Positions 51,247-60,699 of a DNA stretch of 64,000 bases are shown here, piece by piece; the first letter of the stretch is position 1, and every line of letters starts with the position of its first letter. The notes beneath the pieces are model-generated. The model saw nothing but the letters and a program-made list of their open reading frames with translations. It searched no databases and had not been told where the DNA came from. A program made the translations under genes and the position numbers. Origin of the DNA: Cohnella panacarvi Gsoil 349 (GTDB taxonomy: Bacteria > Bacillota > Bacilli > Paenibacillales > Paenibacillaceae); NCBI RefSeq assembly GCF_000515335.1, contig NZ_KI911563.1, positions 2,297,604-2,361,603 of the forward strand, read 5' to 3'.

Positions 51247-51547
51247 GAGCAGTCACTCCTTTTTTGCCTTGTAGTACTGATTCACACATTTGATTCGTAA
51301 GCGCTATCATAATGTGCCAAATCACATACTCAAGCCTTTCAATTTCGCAACTCTTATTCTTCATTCGGTTCATTGTAATGACCTCACCGTCTTGCACTTT
51401 TATCTTATTGTGTTTCTGACTGCTACTTCTATCCTGCCTAACTGTTTAAATGTACAGCATGGCTGTATGATTAGTTCCTGAGTGTCTGGATAAAGCAAGT
51501 TATAATTAGCTATGATAGGACTATCAAACATACTGGAGTGATTCTAG
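51247..51547. other. Divergent promoter region of the ugp-like operon and the STAND gene
   Basis: No gene. Its left half is the sequence copied in the inverted repeat. A plus-strand TATAAT lies at 51501-51506 without a clear -35 box, and TGGAGTG precedes the STAND start. No terminator is seen. Confidence 0.5.
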
Positions 51548-54142
51548 ATGGCAGAGCTCGAAAATCCAAGCTTATTCGCCGAGCTGCTGTATTCGGGCGT
51601 AGCCTCATTGAAATCTCATCCCGAATACAAAACAAAACGAAAAAAAAGAGAACTGCAACCCAGTGGACAGCACTTCTCTGAATCCTATCTAGATAAAATC
51701 GCTAACCAGCTAGGCATTTCACCGAACACCTTAAAGAGCTGGATTGGACAAATGGGAAATAAATATGTGCCTAGCAGAATAGAAGACGGAAAGCTGTTCG
51801 CAATCCTGTGGATTATTCTCAAGCATAGCGATATGCGTATTTCGTGGTTTGTGGACATTCTAAAAGCAACCTCAATTCCTGTCCTTGACCCGCCTTCATT
51901 GCCTTGGATTAAAGCTTGTATGACCAAAGCCAAATTGCAGTTGGAATATCAAACCTTTGGTTCGCCGGATGACAAAGATATCAATTGGCTCGTGAATCGG
52001 ATGTTTGAAAAGGAGCCCGTACCAACCGATACTTTAGAACCCGAAGCACGACATTTGAATTTAAGCTTGCCTTTGCAGCATGTTTCGCATAATTTGCCAA
52101 CACGGTGGGCCAATATTTTTGTGGGCAGAAGGGCAACGCTGGAGCTGTTGAACAAATGGATGCATTCCGCTTCTCCCATGTGCTTAATTACAGGCTGGGG
52201 AGGCATGGGTAAAAGCACGCTTGTATTAGAATCGGCTTACGCCAGCCTAGGGGAGGCAAGAGGGGAAGCAGCCAAAATCGAATCCCCTTGGCCGCGTTAT
52301 GCATGTCTAATATGGGTAAGCGCCGATTTAAAAGGAATGAGCTTCAACTATTTTTTAGATACCATTGCCTATCAATTAGGTCGTGTAGAACTGCTTGAGC
52401 ATGCGATCAACGAAAAACAATTTATTGTTCGGAATGCATTAGCTACTTCCTCCGTCAACGGCCAAATATTGATTATCGCAGATAATCTAGATTCTAGTAA
52501 TTTGGATATACTCGATTTCTTGTCGAATCTACCGCAAAAGGTAAAGGTAATCATGACATCAAGGGAGCACGAGCAACAGTTGTTCCATCAAAGCTCTCGT
52601 GAGTTGTTCGTACTGCAGGTAGATGGACTGGAGAAAGAGGACGCTCTGCGTTACCTGCTTCAGGAAGCGCAGTTCCACTTATCTACCACGCAAGTAGAGT
52701 CCAAAAAAACGCATCTTTCTAATGTACTCTCCAGCGACCCTGCACTGCTTGTGGAATTAGTAGAGGTGACTGCGGGCAATCCCAAGGCGCTGGCGCTAAG
52801 CATTGCCTATATTGCAGATGACGCGATTCCTTTGGATGTCTTTATTGAAGAGATACGCTCAGCCAGCTTCTCTCTGACCTCTATCTTTGATTATTTATTC
52901 GGACATACCTGGAATCGCTGCCATGAGGATGTACAAATGCTGTGGATGGTACTCTGCTTCTTCCATACACCGCCAGACGAGCATAGCTGGGCCGCCGCTG
53001 CAGGCTTAGACCGCCGCAGCTTCCATCGTGCGGTTGATCAAATGCGGGCCTATACATTAATTGCGACTGAGCGCTACGAGAATCAGCTGTACTATCGCGC
53101 ACATCAAACCGTCATCGCATACGGCGAACAGAAGCTTCAAGAGGAGCATCGCTTTAAAGGCGAGTCAGAGCAGCGCTGGGGGAAATATTATATTGAGTTT
53201 GCAGAACAACATCTTCAGCATGAACAGCTAACTCATCCTTATTGGAAGTGTCTTCCGGGGCGGGATCTCGCGCCTGTAAAGAAGGAATGGCCTAATATGT
53301 TCAAGCTGCTGCAATGGACAGTGGAGCGAAAGCAGCCGAAGATTCTAATCGAGCTGATGCTGCGCTTGTCCCATTTTCTGAGCCGAATTAGTTTGCCGCT
53401 GCGAATCGAATACGGATTGAAAGCCGCTGAGGCTGCACGGGAAGAAAAGGAGTGGCTGCTTGAAGCACTTTTTAGAATCGATGTTGTAGGATGGGCATGT
53501 TATGAAATCGGTAATATGGAGCAGGGCCTTAAACACATTCGCGACAGTCTGGCCATTATAGAAGAACAATATCCTTCTATACAGCAGGATGAGGTTCATG
53601 AATCCAACGACCTGCGCTCATTAGCGAACCAATTCATTGCACGCTATTATGTGGCTTTACATCAAATCGACAAAGCAGAAGAATATGTGCAGCGGGCAAT
53701 TTCGATTGAAGCATCGCCGGTCATTGTGCATCGAACGTTATTGATACAAGGAAACATCGCAATGCTGAAGTCCGAATATGAACGGGCGCGCGAACACTTG
53801 GAAGAAGCTCACCGCGTTAGCTCAACCTACGGTGGAGAAAAGTCAATTGAGTCATACTATTTTCTTGGCATCTCCTACATTCAGTGCGGCCAATTCGAAG
53901 AGGCGGAGCGTATGATCAATCAATTGCTGTTTTACGAGCACAAAGCCAACCAAATTGAACTCATTTACTATCAGTACGCCATGGCACAGCTTCTCGCCAA
54001 AAAAGGAAAATATATAGAGGCAGTCCAACAGCTGCAGCAAACCCTGACACGAATTGATTCCTGGGAGCAAGGTATTCGCATACGGCGTGAAATCGAGACG
54101 CTTCATGACGAATTGCTAAGTTCGACCGCATTAGAAAGCTAA
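51548..54142 (+). CDS. STAND NTPase with N-terminal HTH-like region and TPR-like repeats (possibly GutR-like)
   Basis: 864 residues. The first 150 residues include a helix-turn-helix-like stretch (YLDKIANQLGISPNTLKSWIG). An NB-ARC-type ATPase follows (about 190-480): ANIFVGRRATLELLNKW, P-loop ITGWGGMGKSTLV (about 218-230), Walker B-like ILIIADNLD, VKVIMTSREHEQ and GNPKALALSI. The last 300 residues are TPR-like helical repeats. This layout is shared by STAND transcription activators such as B. subtilis GutR and by some defence proteins. The sorbitol-type dehydrogenase and fructokinase genes next door favour a GutR-like inducer-sensing activator. Confidence 0.75.
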   Translation: MAELENPSLFAELLYSGVASLKSHPEYKTKRKKRELQPSGQHFSESYLDKIANQLGISPNTLKSWIGQMGNKYVPSRIEDGKLFAILWIILKHSDMRISWFVDILKATSIPVLDPPSLPWIKACMTKAKLQLEYQTFGSPDDKDINWLVNRMFEKEPVPTDTLEPEARHLNLSLPLQHVSHNLPTRWANIFVGRRATLELLNKWMHSASPMCLITGWGGMGKSTLVLESAYASLGEARGEAAKIESPWPRYACLIWVSADLKGMSFNYFLDTIAYQLGRVELLEHAINEKQFIVRNALATSSVNGQILIIADNLDSSNLDILDFLSNLPQKVKVIMTSREHEQQLFHQSSRELFVLQVDGLEKEDALRYLLQEAQFHLSTTQVESKKTHLSNVLSSDPALLVELVEVTAGNPKALALSIAYIADDAIPLDVFIEEIRSASFSLTSIFDYLFGHTWNRCHEDVQMLWMVLCFFHTPPDEHSWAAAAGLDRRSFHRAVDQMRAYTLIATERYENQLYYRAHQTVIAYGEQKLQEEHRFKGESEQRWGKYYIEFAEQHLQHEQLTHPYWKCLPGRDLAPVKKEWPNMFKLLQWTVERKQPKILIELMLRLSHFLSRISLPLRIEYGLKAAEAAREEKEWLLEALFRIDVVGWACYEIGNMEQGLKHIRDSLAIIEEQYPSIQQDEVHESNDLRSLANQFIARYYVALHQIDKAEEYVQRAISIEASPVIVHRTLLIQGNIAMLKSEYERAREHLEEAHRVSSTYGGEKSIESYYFLGISYIQCGQFEEAERMINQLLFYEHKANQIELIYYQYAMAQLLAKKGKYIEAVQQLQQTLTRIDSWEQGIRIRREIETLHDELLSSTALES

Positions 54143-54143
54143 T

Positions 54144-54199
54144 AAAAAAAGGATGAGCCACGGCTGAGCAGCAGCGTCAGCGTGACACATCCTTTTTTT
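54144..54199. terminator. Bidirectional terminator
   Basis: AAAAAAAGGATG...CATCCTTTTTTT outer stem with an inner GCTGA/TCAGC pairing; poly-U on both strands. It serves the STAND gene and the convergent HAD gene, whose stop codon lies at its edge. Confidence 0.9.
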
Positions 54200-54873
54200 C
54201 ATTGAGAGGCTTTCGCCGAGCTTACCGAGGCAATAACCTCTTCCAAGGTTTGATCAGCCATCGAATGCAGCCGCAGCACATGGGGACCAAAGGTTAAGGC
54301 TCCAGTGATCTCATTCGGAACAATAACGACATTCAAGCCTGCGGTATGAGCAGCACGCGCTCCATTAGGAGAATCCTCAAAAGCAATGGCCTCCTCAGGC
54401 TTCAAATCCAGATGGGCTAGCGCTTGAAGATATAGTTCTGGATCAGGCTTGACCTTCTTCACATAATCGGCTGTTCGTATGCATGAGAAATAATGCGCAA
54501 TATTGAACTTGTTAACGAAGCGTTCCACCCATTCCAAATGCGAGCTTGAGGCTATACCCATCTTCAGCCCTAATTTCTGTGCCGTCTCCAAATAGTCAAC
54601 GACACCCGGCCTTAGTACACGTTCTTGCATAATACGAGCATGCTTGTCAGCAGCTATTAATCGGATATCTTCGACATTGACAGGTCGACTCGCGATTTCT
54701 GCTAAATGTAAATAAGGATCAAAGACCTCATGGCTTGTTCCTACGCATTGAATCCACGTCTCCAAGGGCAGGACCGAATCATATTCTGAATATAGCTCTC
54801 CTAGCGCCTCAAACCATGCGCTCTCCGTATCAATAATTAATCCGTCAAAATCAAACACGATGCCTTTAATCAA
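54199..54873 (-). CDS. HAD-IA phosphatase / beta-phosphoglucomutase-like
   Basis: 224 residues. HAD motifs: FDFDGLIIDTE (I), GIASSSH (II), K in YVKKVKPDPELY (III), and AFEDSPNGARAAHTAG (IV). The C1 cap between residues 15 and 90 fits the beta-phosphoglucomutase/sugar-phosphatase subgroup. It probably hydrolyses or isomerises a sugar phosphate of the neighbouring pathway. It follows the dehydrogenase gene by 21 bases on the same strand. Confidence 0.88.
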   Translation of the reverse strand: MIKGIVFDFDGLIIDTESAWFEALGELYSEYDSVLPLETWIQCVGTSHEVFDPYLHLAEIASRPVNVEDIRLIAADKHARIMQERVLRPGVVDYLETAQKLGLKMGIASSSHLEWVERFVNKFNIAHYFSCIRTADYVKKVKPDPELYLQALAHLDLKPEEAIAFEDSPNGARAAHTAGLNVVIVPNEITGALTFGPHVLRLHSMADQTLEEVIASVSSAKASQ

Positions 54874-54894
54874 TGGATTCCCCTCATTTTCCGT

Positions 54895-55950
54895 TCAGTT
54901 ATTTGGATAAATCATAATTTTCATGCTGCTGTTTTTGTGGTGGATAGCAAGATCGAGCGCTTCTTGAATATCATCTAAATTGAACTTATGCGTAATCGCG
55001 TCCTCCAGACAGACCTTGCCGGATTGCAGGGCCCGAATCGCCGCAGGATACGTATTCGCATATCGGAAGACACCGAGTACATCAATCTCTCCATCTATAA
55101 GTTCATTAACGTTCATCCCAATGCTAGCAACGGCAGGAAGTCCAATCAGCACAATTTTACCGCCCCGCTTCACTTGAGCGGTGGTAGCCATGATCGCTCC
55201 GGCGTTTCCCGATGTCTCGATAATGACGTCCATTCCCTTACCATCCGACCAGCTATTTACCTTCTCTTGAAGCGATTCGCTTACGGGATCGCATACCTCC
55301 GTAATGCCCATCGTTATGGCAAGGTCCCTGCGATATTCCACAACATCGCTTCCATAAATTTCAGTCACGCCGAATAATCGAGCAGCGGCAACCGCTAATT
55401 GTCCAATCGGACCCAAACCGGTAACAAGAACACGGTCGTGAGGCTTAACCTGAGCCCGGTGCATAGCATGAAAACCTACGGATAGCGGCTCTAGCAGAGC
55501 CCCCTCCTCAAAGCTCATTCCATCGGGCAGAGGAAACAAAAAGTCAGCACGAACGGAAACGTATTCTGCCCACGCTCCATCTACCGGAGGTGTTGCCATG
55601 AACACAACATCCGGACAAAGATTGTAACGGCCGCTTTTGCAATTCTCACATCTGCCGCAGGTTACACCCGGTTCAACAGCAACACGATCTCCCACTTTAA
55701 TATGCTGTACGTTCTCTCCAACCTCCGTGACTACGCCAGCAAGCTCGTGTCCAAGAATGATGGGCTGCTTCACTTCATAGCGGCCTATTCTTCCATGCTC
55801 GTAATAATGAACATCGGAGCCGCAAATGCCAATGCACTTGACTTGAACCAACGCCTCGTCCGGTTTTACTGAAGGTATCGGCACTTCTTTCACTTCGATT
55901 TTCCCTTGGCTTTCCAACACTGCTGCTTTCATCATAGACATATCGGCCAC
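54895..55950 (-). CDS. gutB: Zinc-dependent sorbitol/xylitol-type dehydrogenase
   Basis: 351 residues of the medium-chain dehydrogenase family. Catalytic zinc ligands are in GICGSDVHYYEHGRIG and GHELAGVV, the structural zinc has four Cys in CGRCENCKSGRYNLC, and the coenzyme motif is VLVTGLGPIGQLAV. The DVHYYEHGRIG segment is characteristic of sorbitol/xylitol dehydrogenases, which oxidise a polyol to a ketose with NAD+. It lies 24 bases after a ROK fructokinase gene, giving sorbitol to fructose to fructose-6-phosphate. Confidence 0.85.
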   Translation of the reverse strand: MADMSMMKAAVLESQGKIEVKEVPIPSVKPDEALVQVKCIGICGSDVHYYEHGRIGRYEVKQPIILGHELAGVVTEVGENVQHIKVGDRVAVEPGVTCGRCENCKSGRYNLCPDVVFMATPPVDGAWAEYVSVRADFLFPLPDGMSFEEGALLEPLSVGFHAMHRAQVKPHDRVLVTGLGPIGQLAVAAARLFGVTEIYGSDVVEYRRDLAITMGITEVCDPVSESLQEKVNSWSDGKGMDVIIETSGNAGAIMATTAQVKRGGKIVLIGLPAVASIGMNVNELIDGEIDVLGVFRYANTYPAAIRALQSGKVCLEDAITHKFNLDDIQEALDLAIHHKNSSMKIMIYPNN

Positions 55951-55974
55951 GCCCTCTTATTCGTATTTATTTAC

Positions 55975-56829
55975 TTATTCGATTTTTGCTCTCGCTAGTG
56001 CAAGCGCACCCTTCAGAGCTGAGAATTCGCCTAGCTTTGGTGCCACAATCCAATCCTCGGGAAGCTCCAAATAGCTCTGCATAAGCTGCTTGACATGCTC
56101 GCGAATGTACGGAAACAGCTGTGCCTGCTTCATGACCCCGCCGCCAAGAATCACCTTCTTCGGCGAGAGGACAAACGCAATATTGACCAGAGCCTGCGCG
56201 AGATAATAAGCTTCTATTTCCCACAGCTTATCCTCCTTATCAAGCAAAGCAGCTTTTTTCCCATAACGCTTCTCCAGCGCAGGTCCAGCCGCCATGCCTT
56301 CTAAGCAATCGCCATGAAACGGACAAGCGCCTGGAAAGTGATCATCAGGATGCCTGCGTATTAATAAATGGCCCATCTCAGAATGAGAAAAGCCTTGTAC
56401 AATTTTTCCCTTCATGATCGCGCCTGCCCCTATGCCTGTTCCAACGGTCATGTACATACAACTATCCAGACCCGCTGCCGCCCCCCAGGTTGCTTCTCCT
56501 AAAGCTGCAGCATTTACATCTGTATCGATAGCGATGGGTACGTGCAATTGCGTTTTCAAATAGGAAAGCATAGGGAAACCGCTCCAATGAGGCTTTGGCG
56601 TATTTAAAATTCGGCCATAGTTTGCTTTATTTGAATCCGTTCCAACGGGCCCGAAGCTTCCGAAACCAATCGATTGGACGTTATGTGGAGCAAAGTATTG
56701 CATGACATGACCTAAGGTCTGCTCGGGTGTCGTTGTAGGAATCGAGATCGAATCTATGATATGCCCATCCGCTGATCCGATTCCGCATACAAACTTGGTT
56801 CCGCCCCCTTCAATGGCGCCTAGTTTCAT
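55975..56829 (-). CDS. scrK: ROK family fructokinase
   Basis: 284 residues. The ATP-binding start is GAIEGGGTKFVCGIG, the sugar-binding part is PIAIDTDVNAAALGEATWGAA, and the ROK zinc region is GHLLIRRHPDDHFPGACPFHGDCLEGMAAGPA, typical of ScrK/GmuE fructokinases. It phosphorylates fructose (or mannose) at C6. Translated first in a three-gene minus-strand unit with the sorbitol-type dehydrogenase and the HAD enzyme. Confidence 0.9.
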   Translation of the reverse strand: MKLGAIEGGGTKFVCGIGSADGHIIDSISIPTTTPEQTLGHVMQYFAPHNVQSIGFGSFGPVGTDSNKANYGRILNTPKPHWSGFPMLSYLKTQLHVPIAIDTDVNAAALGEATWGAAAGLDSCMYMTVGTGIGAGAIMKGKIVQGFSHSEMGHLLIRRHPDDHFPGACPFHGDCLEGMAAGPALEKRYGKKAALLDKEDKLWEIEAYYLAQALVNIAFVLSPKKVILGGGVMKQAQLFPYIREHVKQLMQSYLELPEDWIVAPKLGEFSALKGALALARAKIE

Positions 56830-57054
56830 ACCTCATCCCTCTCCTATTCTCTGTCTTCCTTCTTACTCACCAGTATAGAACACCTGCTTGCCGCCATTCT
56901 ATCCATTCAAATTAGTTAAAAATACGGCGGCGCTGTACTTTTAATTTTGAACGGTAAGATAAAATGGTTAGTTTAAAATGCTATCTTGCACTACCCGCCT
57001 AATGTACAGTTAACCTATAAACCAGCCATTCATCTGAATAAGGAGGATTACACC

Positions 57055-58074
57055 ATGCGTTCAATGAAAGCTTTATTCATAGAAGCGCCTTTCAAAGCGG
57101 CCATTCTAGATGTCCCCTATCCGACGCCAGGAGTAGGTGAAGTCACGATAAAAGTGGAACGGGCCGGTATATGCGGGACCGATGTCCACATATTCAAGGG
57201 AGAGTTTCTGTCCAGCTACCCGCTTATTCCCGGACACGAGTTCTCTGGCGTTATTCATGAGATTGGTCCTGGTGTTACTGCCTTTAACGTAGGAGACCGA
57301 GTGACCGCAGAGCCTAATATATTTTGCGGACAGTGCATCTACTGCTTAACCAATCGGGGCAATCATTGTGATGCTTGGCAGGCGACTGGGGTTACCCAGC
57401 CTGGGGCCATGGCCGAATATGTCGCTGTGCCTGCAAAAAATGTATTCCAAATTCCAGATTCCATGTCCTTTGGAGTAGGCGCTTTCATCGAACCTATGGC
57501 TTGTGTCGTTTATGCCATGAATCGGTTGCAGCTTAAACCGGGAGATCGCACTCTTTTATTTGGTGCCGGCGCAATGGGACAGCAGCTCATTCAATCGCTT
57601 ACTCATGCAGGAGCATCAGAGCTTGTGGTCGTCGATATCTCTTCCGAGAAGCTAGCGCTTGCCAAGCAATGGGGTGCAACAAAAACCGTAATGAGCAATG
57701 AGGCCGATCAACACCTCGGAACCCAGCATTATCCTCGCGGATTCGATGTCGTTGTTGATGCTACGGGCATTCCAGCGGTCATCGAGCAAGCATTGCAATT
57801 TCTCGGGCCAACCGGCAAATACCTTCAGTTTGGGGTGACTGCTCAAAATAGCAAAATTACGCTCAGCCCCTTTGACCTGTATCAAAAAGATTGGACATTG
57901 ATCGGCTCAATGGCCATTAATCATACCTTCTATCCGGCATTGCAGTGGGTCAAGAATGATCGAGTCCAATTGGAGCACTTGATTACCAAGGTTATTCCAT
58001 TACATGAAGTTCCAGAGCTGTTAGCAGCAGGTGCAGGACCGAACCACTTAAAGGTACAAATCCAGATTGCTTAG
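57055..58074 (+). CDS. Zinc-dependent medium-chain alcohol/polyol dehydrogenase
   Basis: 339 residues from ATG 57055, eight bases after AAGGAGG; the frame extends 23 codons upstream without a site. Zinc ligands are in GICGTDVHIFKG, GHEFSG and CGQCIYCLTNRGNHC; the coenzyme site is LLFGAGAMGQQLI. It resembles L-threonine/sorbitol/galactitol-type dehydrogenases; the substrate cannot be assigned. It is the only plus-strand gene of the polyol region, divergent from the fructokinase gene. Confidence 0.85.
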   Translation: MRSMKALFIEAPFKAAILDVPYPTPGVGEVTIKVERAGICGTDVHIFKGEFLSSYPLIPGHEFSGVIHEIGPGVTAFNVGDRVTAEPNIFCGQCIYCLTNRGNHCDAWQATGVTQPGAMAEYVAVPAKNVFQIPDSMSFGVGAFIEPMACVVYAMNRLQLKPGDRTLLFGAGAMGQQLIQSLTHAGASELVVVDISSEKLALAKQWGATKTVMSNEADQHLGTQHYPRGFDVVVDATGIPAVIEQALQFLGPTGKYLQFGVTAQNSKITLSPFDLYQKDWTLIGSMAINHTFYPALQWVKNDRVQLEHLITKVIPLHEVPELLAAGAGPNHLKVQIQIA

Positions 58075-58084
58075 AAAATACAAT

Positions 58085-58159
58085 AACCCCTCCGTTCAAC
58101 GAAAGCTAAGCGCATCCAATCAGGTGCCTCTTAACCTTTGTTGATCGTGAGGGGTTTTT
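58085..58159. terminator. Terminator after the plus-strand dehydrogenase
   Basis: AACCCCTC (58085-58092) pairs with GAGGGGTT (58149-58156) around a long, partly self-paired loop, followed by TTTTT on the plus strand. Confidence 0.7.
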
Positions 58160-58186
58160 ATCGCTTGTTGTTATTCCATTACTGCA

Positions 58187-58696
58187 CTAATTGGAATCGT
58201 CGAGTGACATGATATCTTTGCTCTCCATTTTTAGGACTTGCCGTTTTTCGATCCATTCCCCAATCCATACAAACACATTGGTGATAATAAACGAGAAAAA
58301 GACAATGGAATATAGTCCCGCACCAATGGCTATACCTATTCCGCCTGCATAAAAGATCATAGCCGCAGATGTTAGGCCTACCACTTTGGAGCCATCCTTC
58401 AAGATCACCCCAGCACCTATGAAGCCTACTCCCGTAACGATTTGTGCGGCAAGCCTCATCGGATCCATCATGGTATGCTCTTTTACACCGGAATATAAGA
58501 AGACGCTTTGAATCGACACAATGGTAATAAGGGCGGAAGCAGTAGCCACATACATGTATGTTTTTACACCTGCAGGCTTTTGCTTATGCGTACGGTTTAA
58601 TCCGATGATAAACCCAAACAGCGCACTGACGAATATACGAAACAACCATTCATACTCATGTAAAATGGCCCCCAGCCATTCATCTATACCATTCAT
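58187..58696 (-). CDS. MgtC/SapB family membrane protein
   Basis: 169 residues, about four membrane spans with the MgtC core RIFVSALFGFIIGLNRTHKQKPAGVKTYMYVATASAL and GVGFIGAGVILKDG. MgtC proteins act in magnesium-limited growth and membrane energetics. It lies 34 bases after the DeoR-type gene; a link to sugar use is not evident, and it may be a passenger at the operon end. Confidence 0.9.
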   Translation of the reverse strand: MNGIDEWLGAILHEYEWLFRIFVSALFGFIIGLNRTHKQKPAGVKTYMYVATASALITIVSIQSVFLYSGVKEHTMMDPMRLAAQIVTGVGFIGAGVILKDGSKVVGLTSAAMIFYAGGIGIAIGAGLYSIVFFSFIITNVFVWIGEWIEKRQVLKMESKDIMSLDDSN

Positions 58697-58730
58697 TCTG
58701 CTACCTCGCTATTCCGCTATGCAATCTGTA

Positions 58731-59522
58731 TTATACGACGAGGACTCGAATTCCCATATCGCGCAGCTTATTCACGACATCCATGGGTGCTTTTTGATCG
58801 GTAATTACGGTGTGAATCTGTTCCGTACGCTCAATACGATAGAAGGCTACCTTATTGAATTTACTATGGTCAACCAGCAGCACGACATGCTTGGCATTAG
58901 CGATAAGCTTGCGTACAACACCTGCTTCTTCCATACTTGGTGTCGTTAAGCCCTGGTCGATACTAAATCCATTCGTTCCAACAAAGGCGTATTCGCAATA
59001 GATGCCTTCTAAAGACTTCTCAGCTGTTTCACCGACTAAAGCAAACGTGTTAGGACGAATATTGCCGCCCGTTACAAAAATTTGATTATCATTTGATCCC
59101 ATAAAGCTAGTAGCCACATTAATCGCATTGGTCACAATCGTTAAGCCAGCCCGGTCCCTGATTTTCTTAACCAAATGACTTACCGTTGTCCCCGTCGATA
59201 ATGCAACCGTCATTCCATCCTGAATCAGCTTGGCTGCCTCGGACGCAATCGCTGATTTCTCATCATTTAGTTTATCCTCCTTCTCTACAAAAGAAGGCTC
59301 GCTAAACAGATGATCATTGATGACAGCCCCGCCATGACTGCGCAATAAAAAGTTCCCGCGCTCCAGTTTTTCGAGATCCTTGCGAATGGTAACCTCAGAA
59401 ACATTCAATTCTAAGCTTAGATAAGATACATCGACATGCTTATGAGCTTTCAAATAGTCCATAATGAACTGATGTCTCTCCAGGCTTCTCAGCCTTCGAC
59501 CGGTTTCTGCATTCATCCACAT
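58731..59522 (-). CDS. DeoR-family sugar-phosphate-responsive repressor
   Basis: 263 residues. The N-terminal HTH (RRLRSLERHQFIMDYLKAHKHVDVSYLSLELNVSEVTIRKDLEKLE) is followed by the DeoR sensor domain with GGAVINDHLFSEPSF, LSTGTTVSHLV, FVGTNGFSIDQGLTTPSMEEA and VDHSKF. Ligands are usually phosphosugars. Candidate operators with CTTTCG hexamers lie upstream of this gene and of the aldolase gene, so it probably controls the aldolase-kinase-dehydrogenase operon. Confidence 0.92.
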   Translation of the reverse strand: MWMNAETGRRLRSLERHQFIMDYLKAHKHVDVSYLSLELNVSEVTIRKDLEKLERGNFLLRSHGGAVINDHLFSEPSFVEKEDKLNDEKSAIASEAAKLIQDGMTVALSTGTTVSHLVKKIRDRAGLTIVTNAINVATSFMGSNDNQIFVTGGNIRPNTFALVGETAEKSLEGIYCEYAFVGTNGFSIDQGLTTPSMEEAGVVRKLIANAKHVVLLVDHSKFNKVAFYRIERTEQIHTVITDQKAPMDVVNKLRDMGIRVLVV

Positions 59523-59643
59523 ACCCTCACAGTGTTCTTTCGTTTAGTTTTGAATTGTTTTCTTTTACACTCATTATAAATAATTTTGTGAAAATTTCAA
59601 TTCTAAACCATTATGAAAGTAATCCTGTTCCATCTCCATGCGG

Positions 59644-60699
59644 CTATGAATGCTGAAGCAGGATCTTTCCCTTAACCTGACTGGGAACTTGATAGAGGTC
59701 GAACGCTTCATTAATATCATCCAATGGATACTTCTTATAGATCATATCTTTGAAATTTAACCGGCCCTTCTTCAAAAACTTCAGAGTCAACTCCCACTCA
59801 TCGCCTGGATACGGTGAACTATAGGACATCCATGAGCCCGTTAGCGAAAATTCTTTTCGATTAAGCAATTCAAATTGCTTATGATTAAAGGTTATGTCAC
59901 GGACGGGAGTTCCAATGAAGCAAACCTTCCCTTTGCTCGCGACAATGTCGAAGCATTGCTTCATTGCAATGTCCGAGCCCGCTGCCTCTAACACAATTCC
60001 ATATCCTTGATCCTTCGTTATACGCTTCCACTCGTCCTCAAATCCTGGCTTTGAGGAATTAATGACATGATCCGCGCCGAATTTCTGGGCAATTTGCAGT
60101 CGTTCATCATCAATATCGAATACGGTTATATCTTTGGCGCCCAGAATATTAGCCCATTGAAGAGCGAGTAGGCCAATGGTTCCCCCGCCCAGAATGGCGA
60201 CATGCTCTCCGCCTTGATATTGAATGAGTCTGAGCGCATGCAGCGCAACAGCCGAGGGCTCGACAAATGCCGCTTCCTCAAAGCTAATGCTCTCATCGAA
60301 GGGAACGGCATTCTCTTCTGGTATAACAACGTACTCAGCCCAGCTTCCGTTCACTCTGGAGCCGATAAAGGAATAATGCTTGCACTGCGCAAAATTCCCG
60401 TTCTTGCAATCTCGGCAAGCATGACAAGGCACTAGAGGAGCACCTACTACACGATCGCCAATGTTCAACGACGTTACCTCATCTCCCATTTGCTCTACAA
60501 CACCAGAGAACTCATGACCAAGTACGATTGGATAATAATGCGCGGCATCCCCCATCACTCTTGGCAAATCCGAACCGCATATTCCTGTTGCTTTTACTTT
60601 CACAAGTATTTCATGAGGCGCTAGCGAAGGAGTTGCAATATTTTCTACTCTAATATCATTTTTTGCATGCAGTACTGCAGCTTTCACGCTATTCACCAT
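59644..60699 (-). CDS. gatD: Zinc-dependent dehydrogenase, galactitol-1-phosphate dehydrogenase-like (GatD)
   Basis: 351 residues. Zinc ligands: GICGSDLPRVM, GHEFSGVV and CHACRDCKNGNFAQC. SFIGSRVNGSWAEYV and FSLTGSWMSYSSPYPGDEW are close to GatD-type proteins. GatD oxidises galactitol-1-phosphate to tagatose-6-phosphate, but no PTS genes are seen and an FGGY kinase sits beside it, so a free polyol may be the true substrate here. Its start overlaps the kinase stop by seven bases. Confidence 0.82.
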   Translation of the reverse strand: MVNSVKAAVLHAKNDIRVENIATPSLAPHEILVKVKATGICGSDLPRVMGDAAHYYPIVLGHEFSGVVEQMGDEVTSLNIGDRVVGAPLVPCHACRDCKNGNFAQCKHYSFIGSRVNGSWAEYVVIPEENAVPFDESISFEEAAFVEPSAVALHALRLIQYQGGEHVAILGGGTIGLLALQWANILGAKDITVFDIDDERLQIAQKFGADHVINSSKPGFEDEWKRITKDQGYGIVLEAAGSDIAMKQCFDIVASKGKVCFIGTPVRDITFNHKQFELLNRKEFSLTGSWMSYSSPYPGDEWELTLKFLKKGRLNFKDMIYKKYPLDDINEAFDLYQVPSQVKGKILLQHS

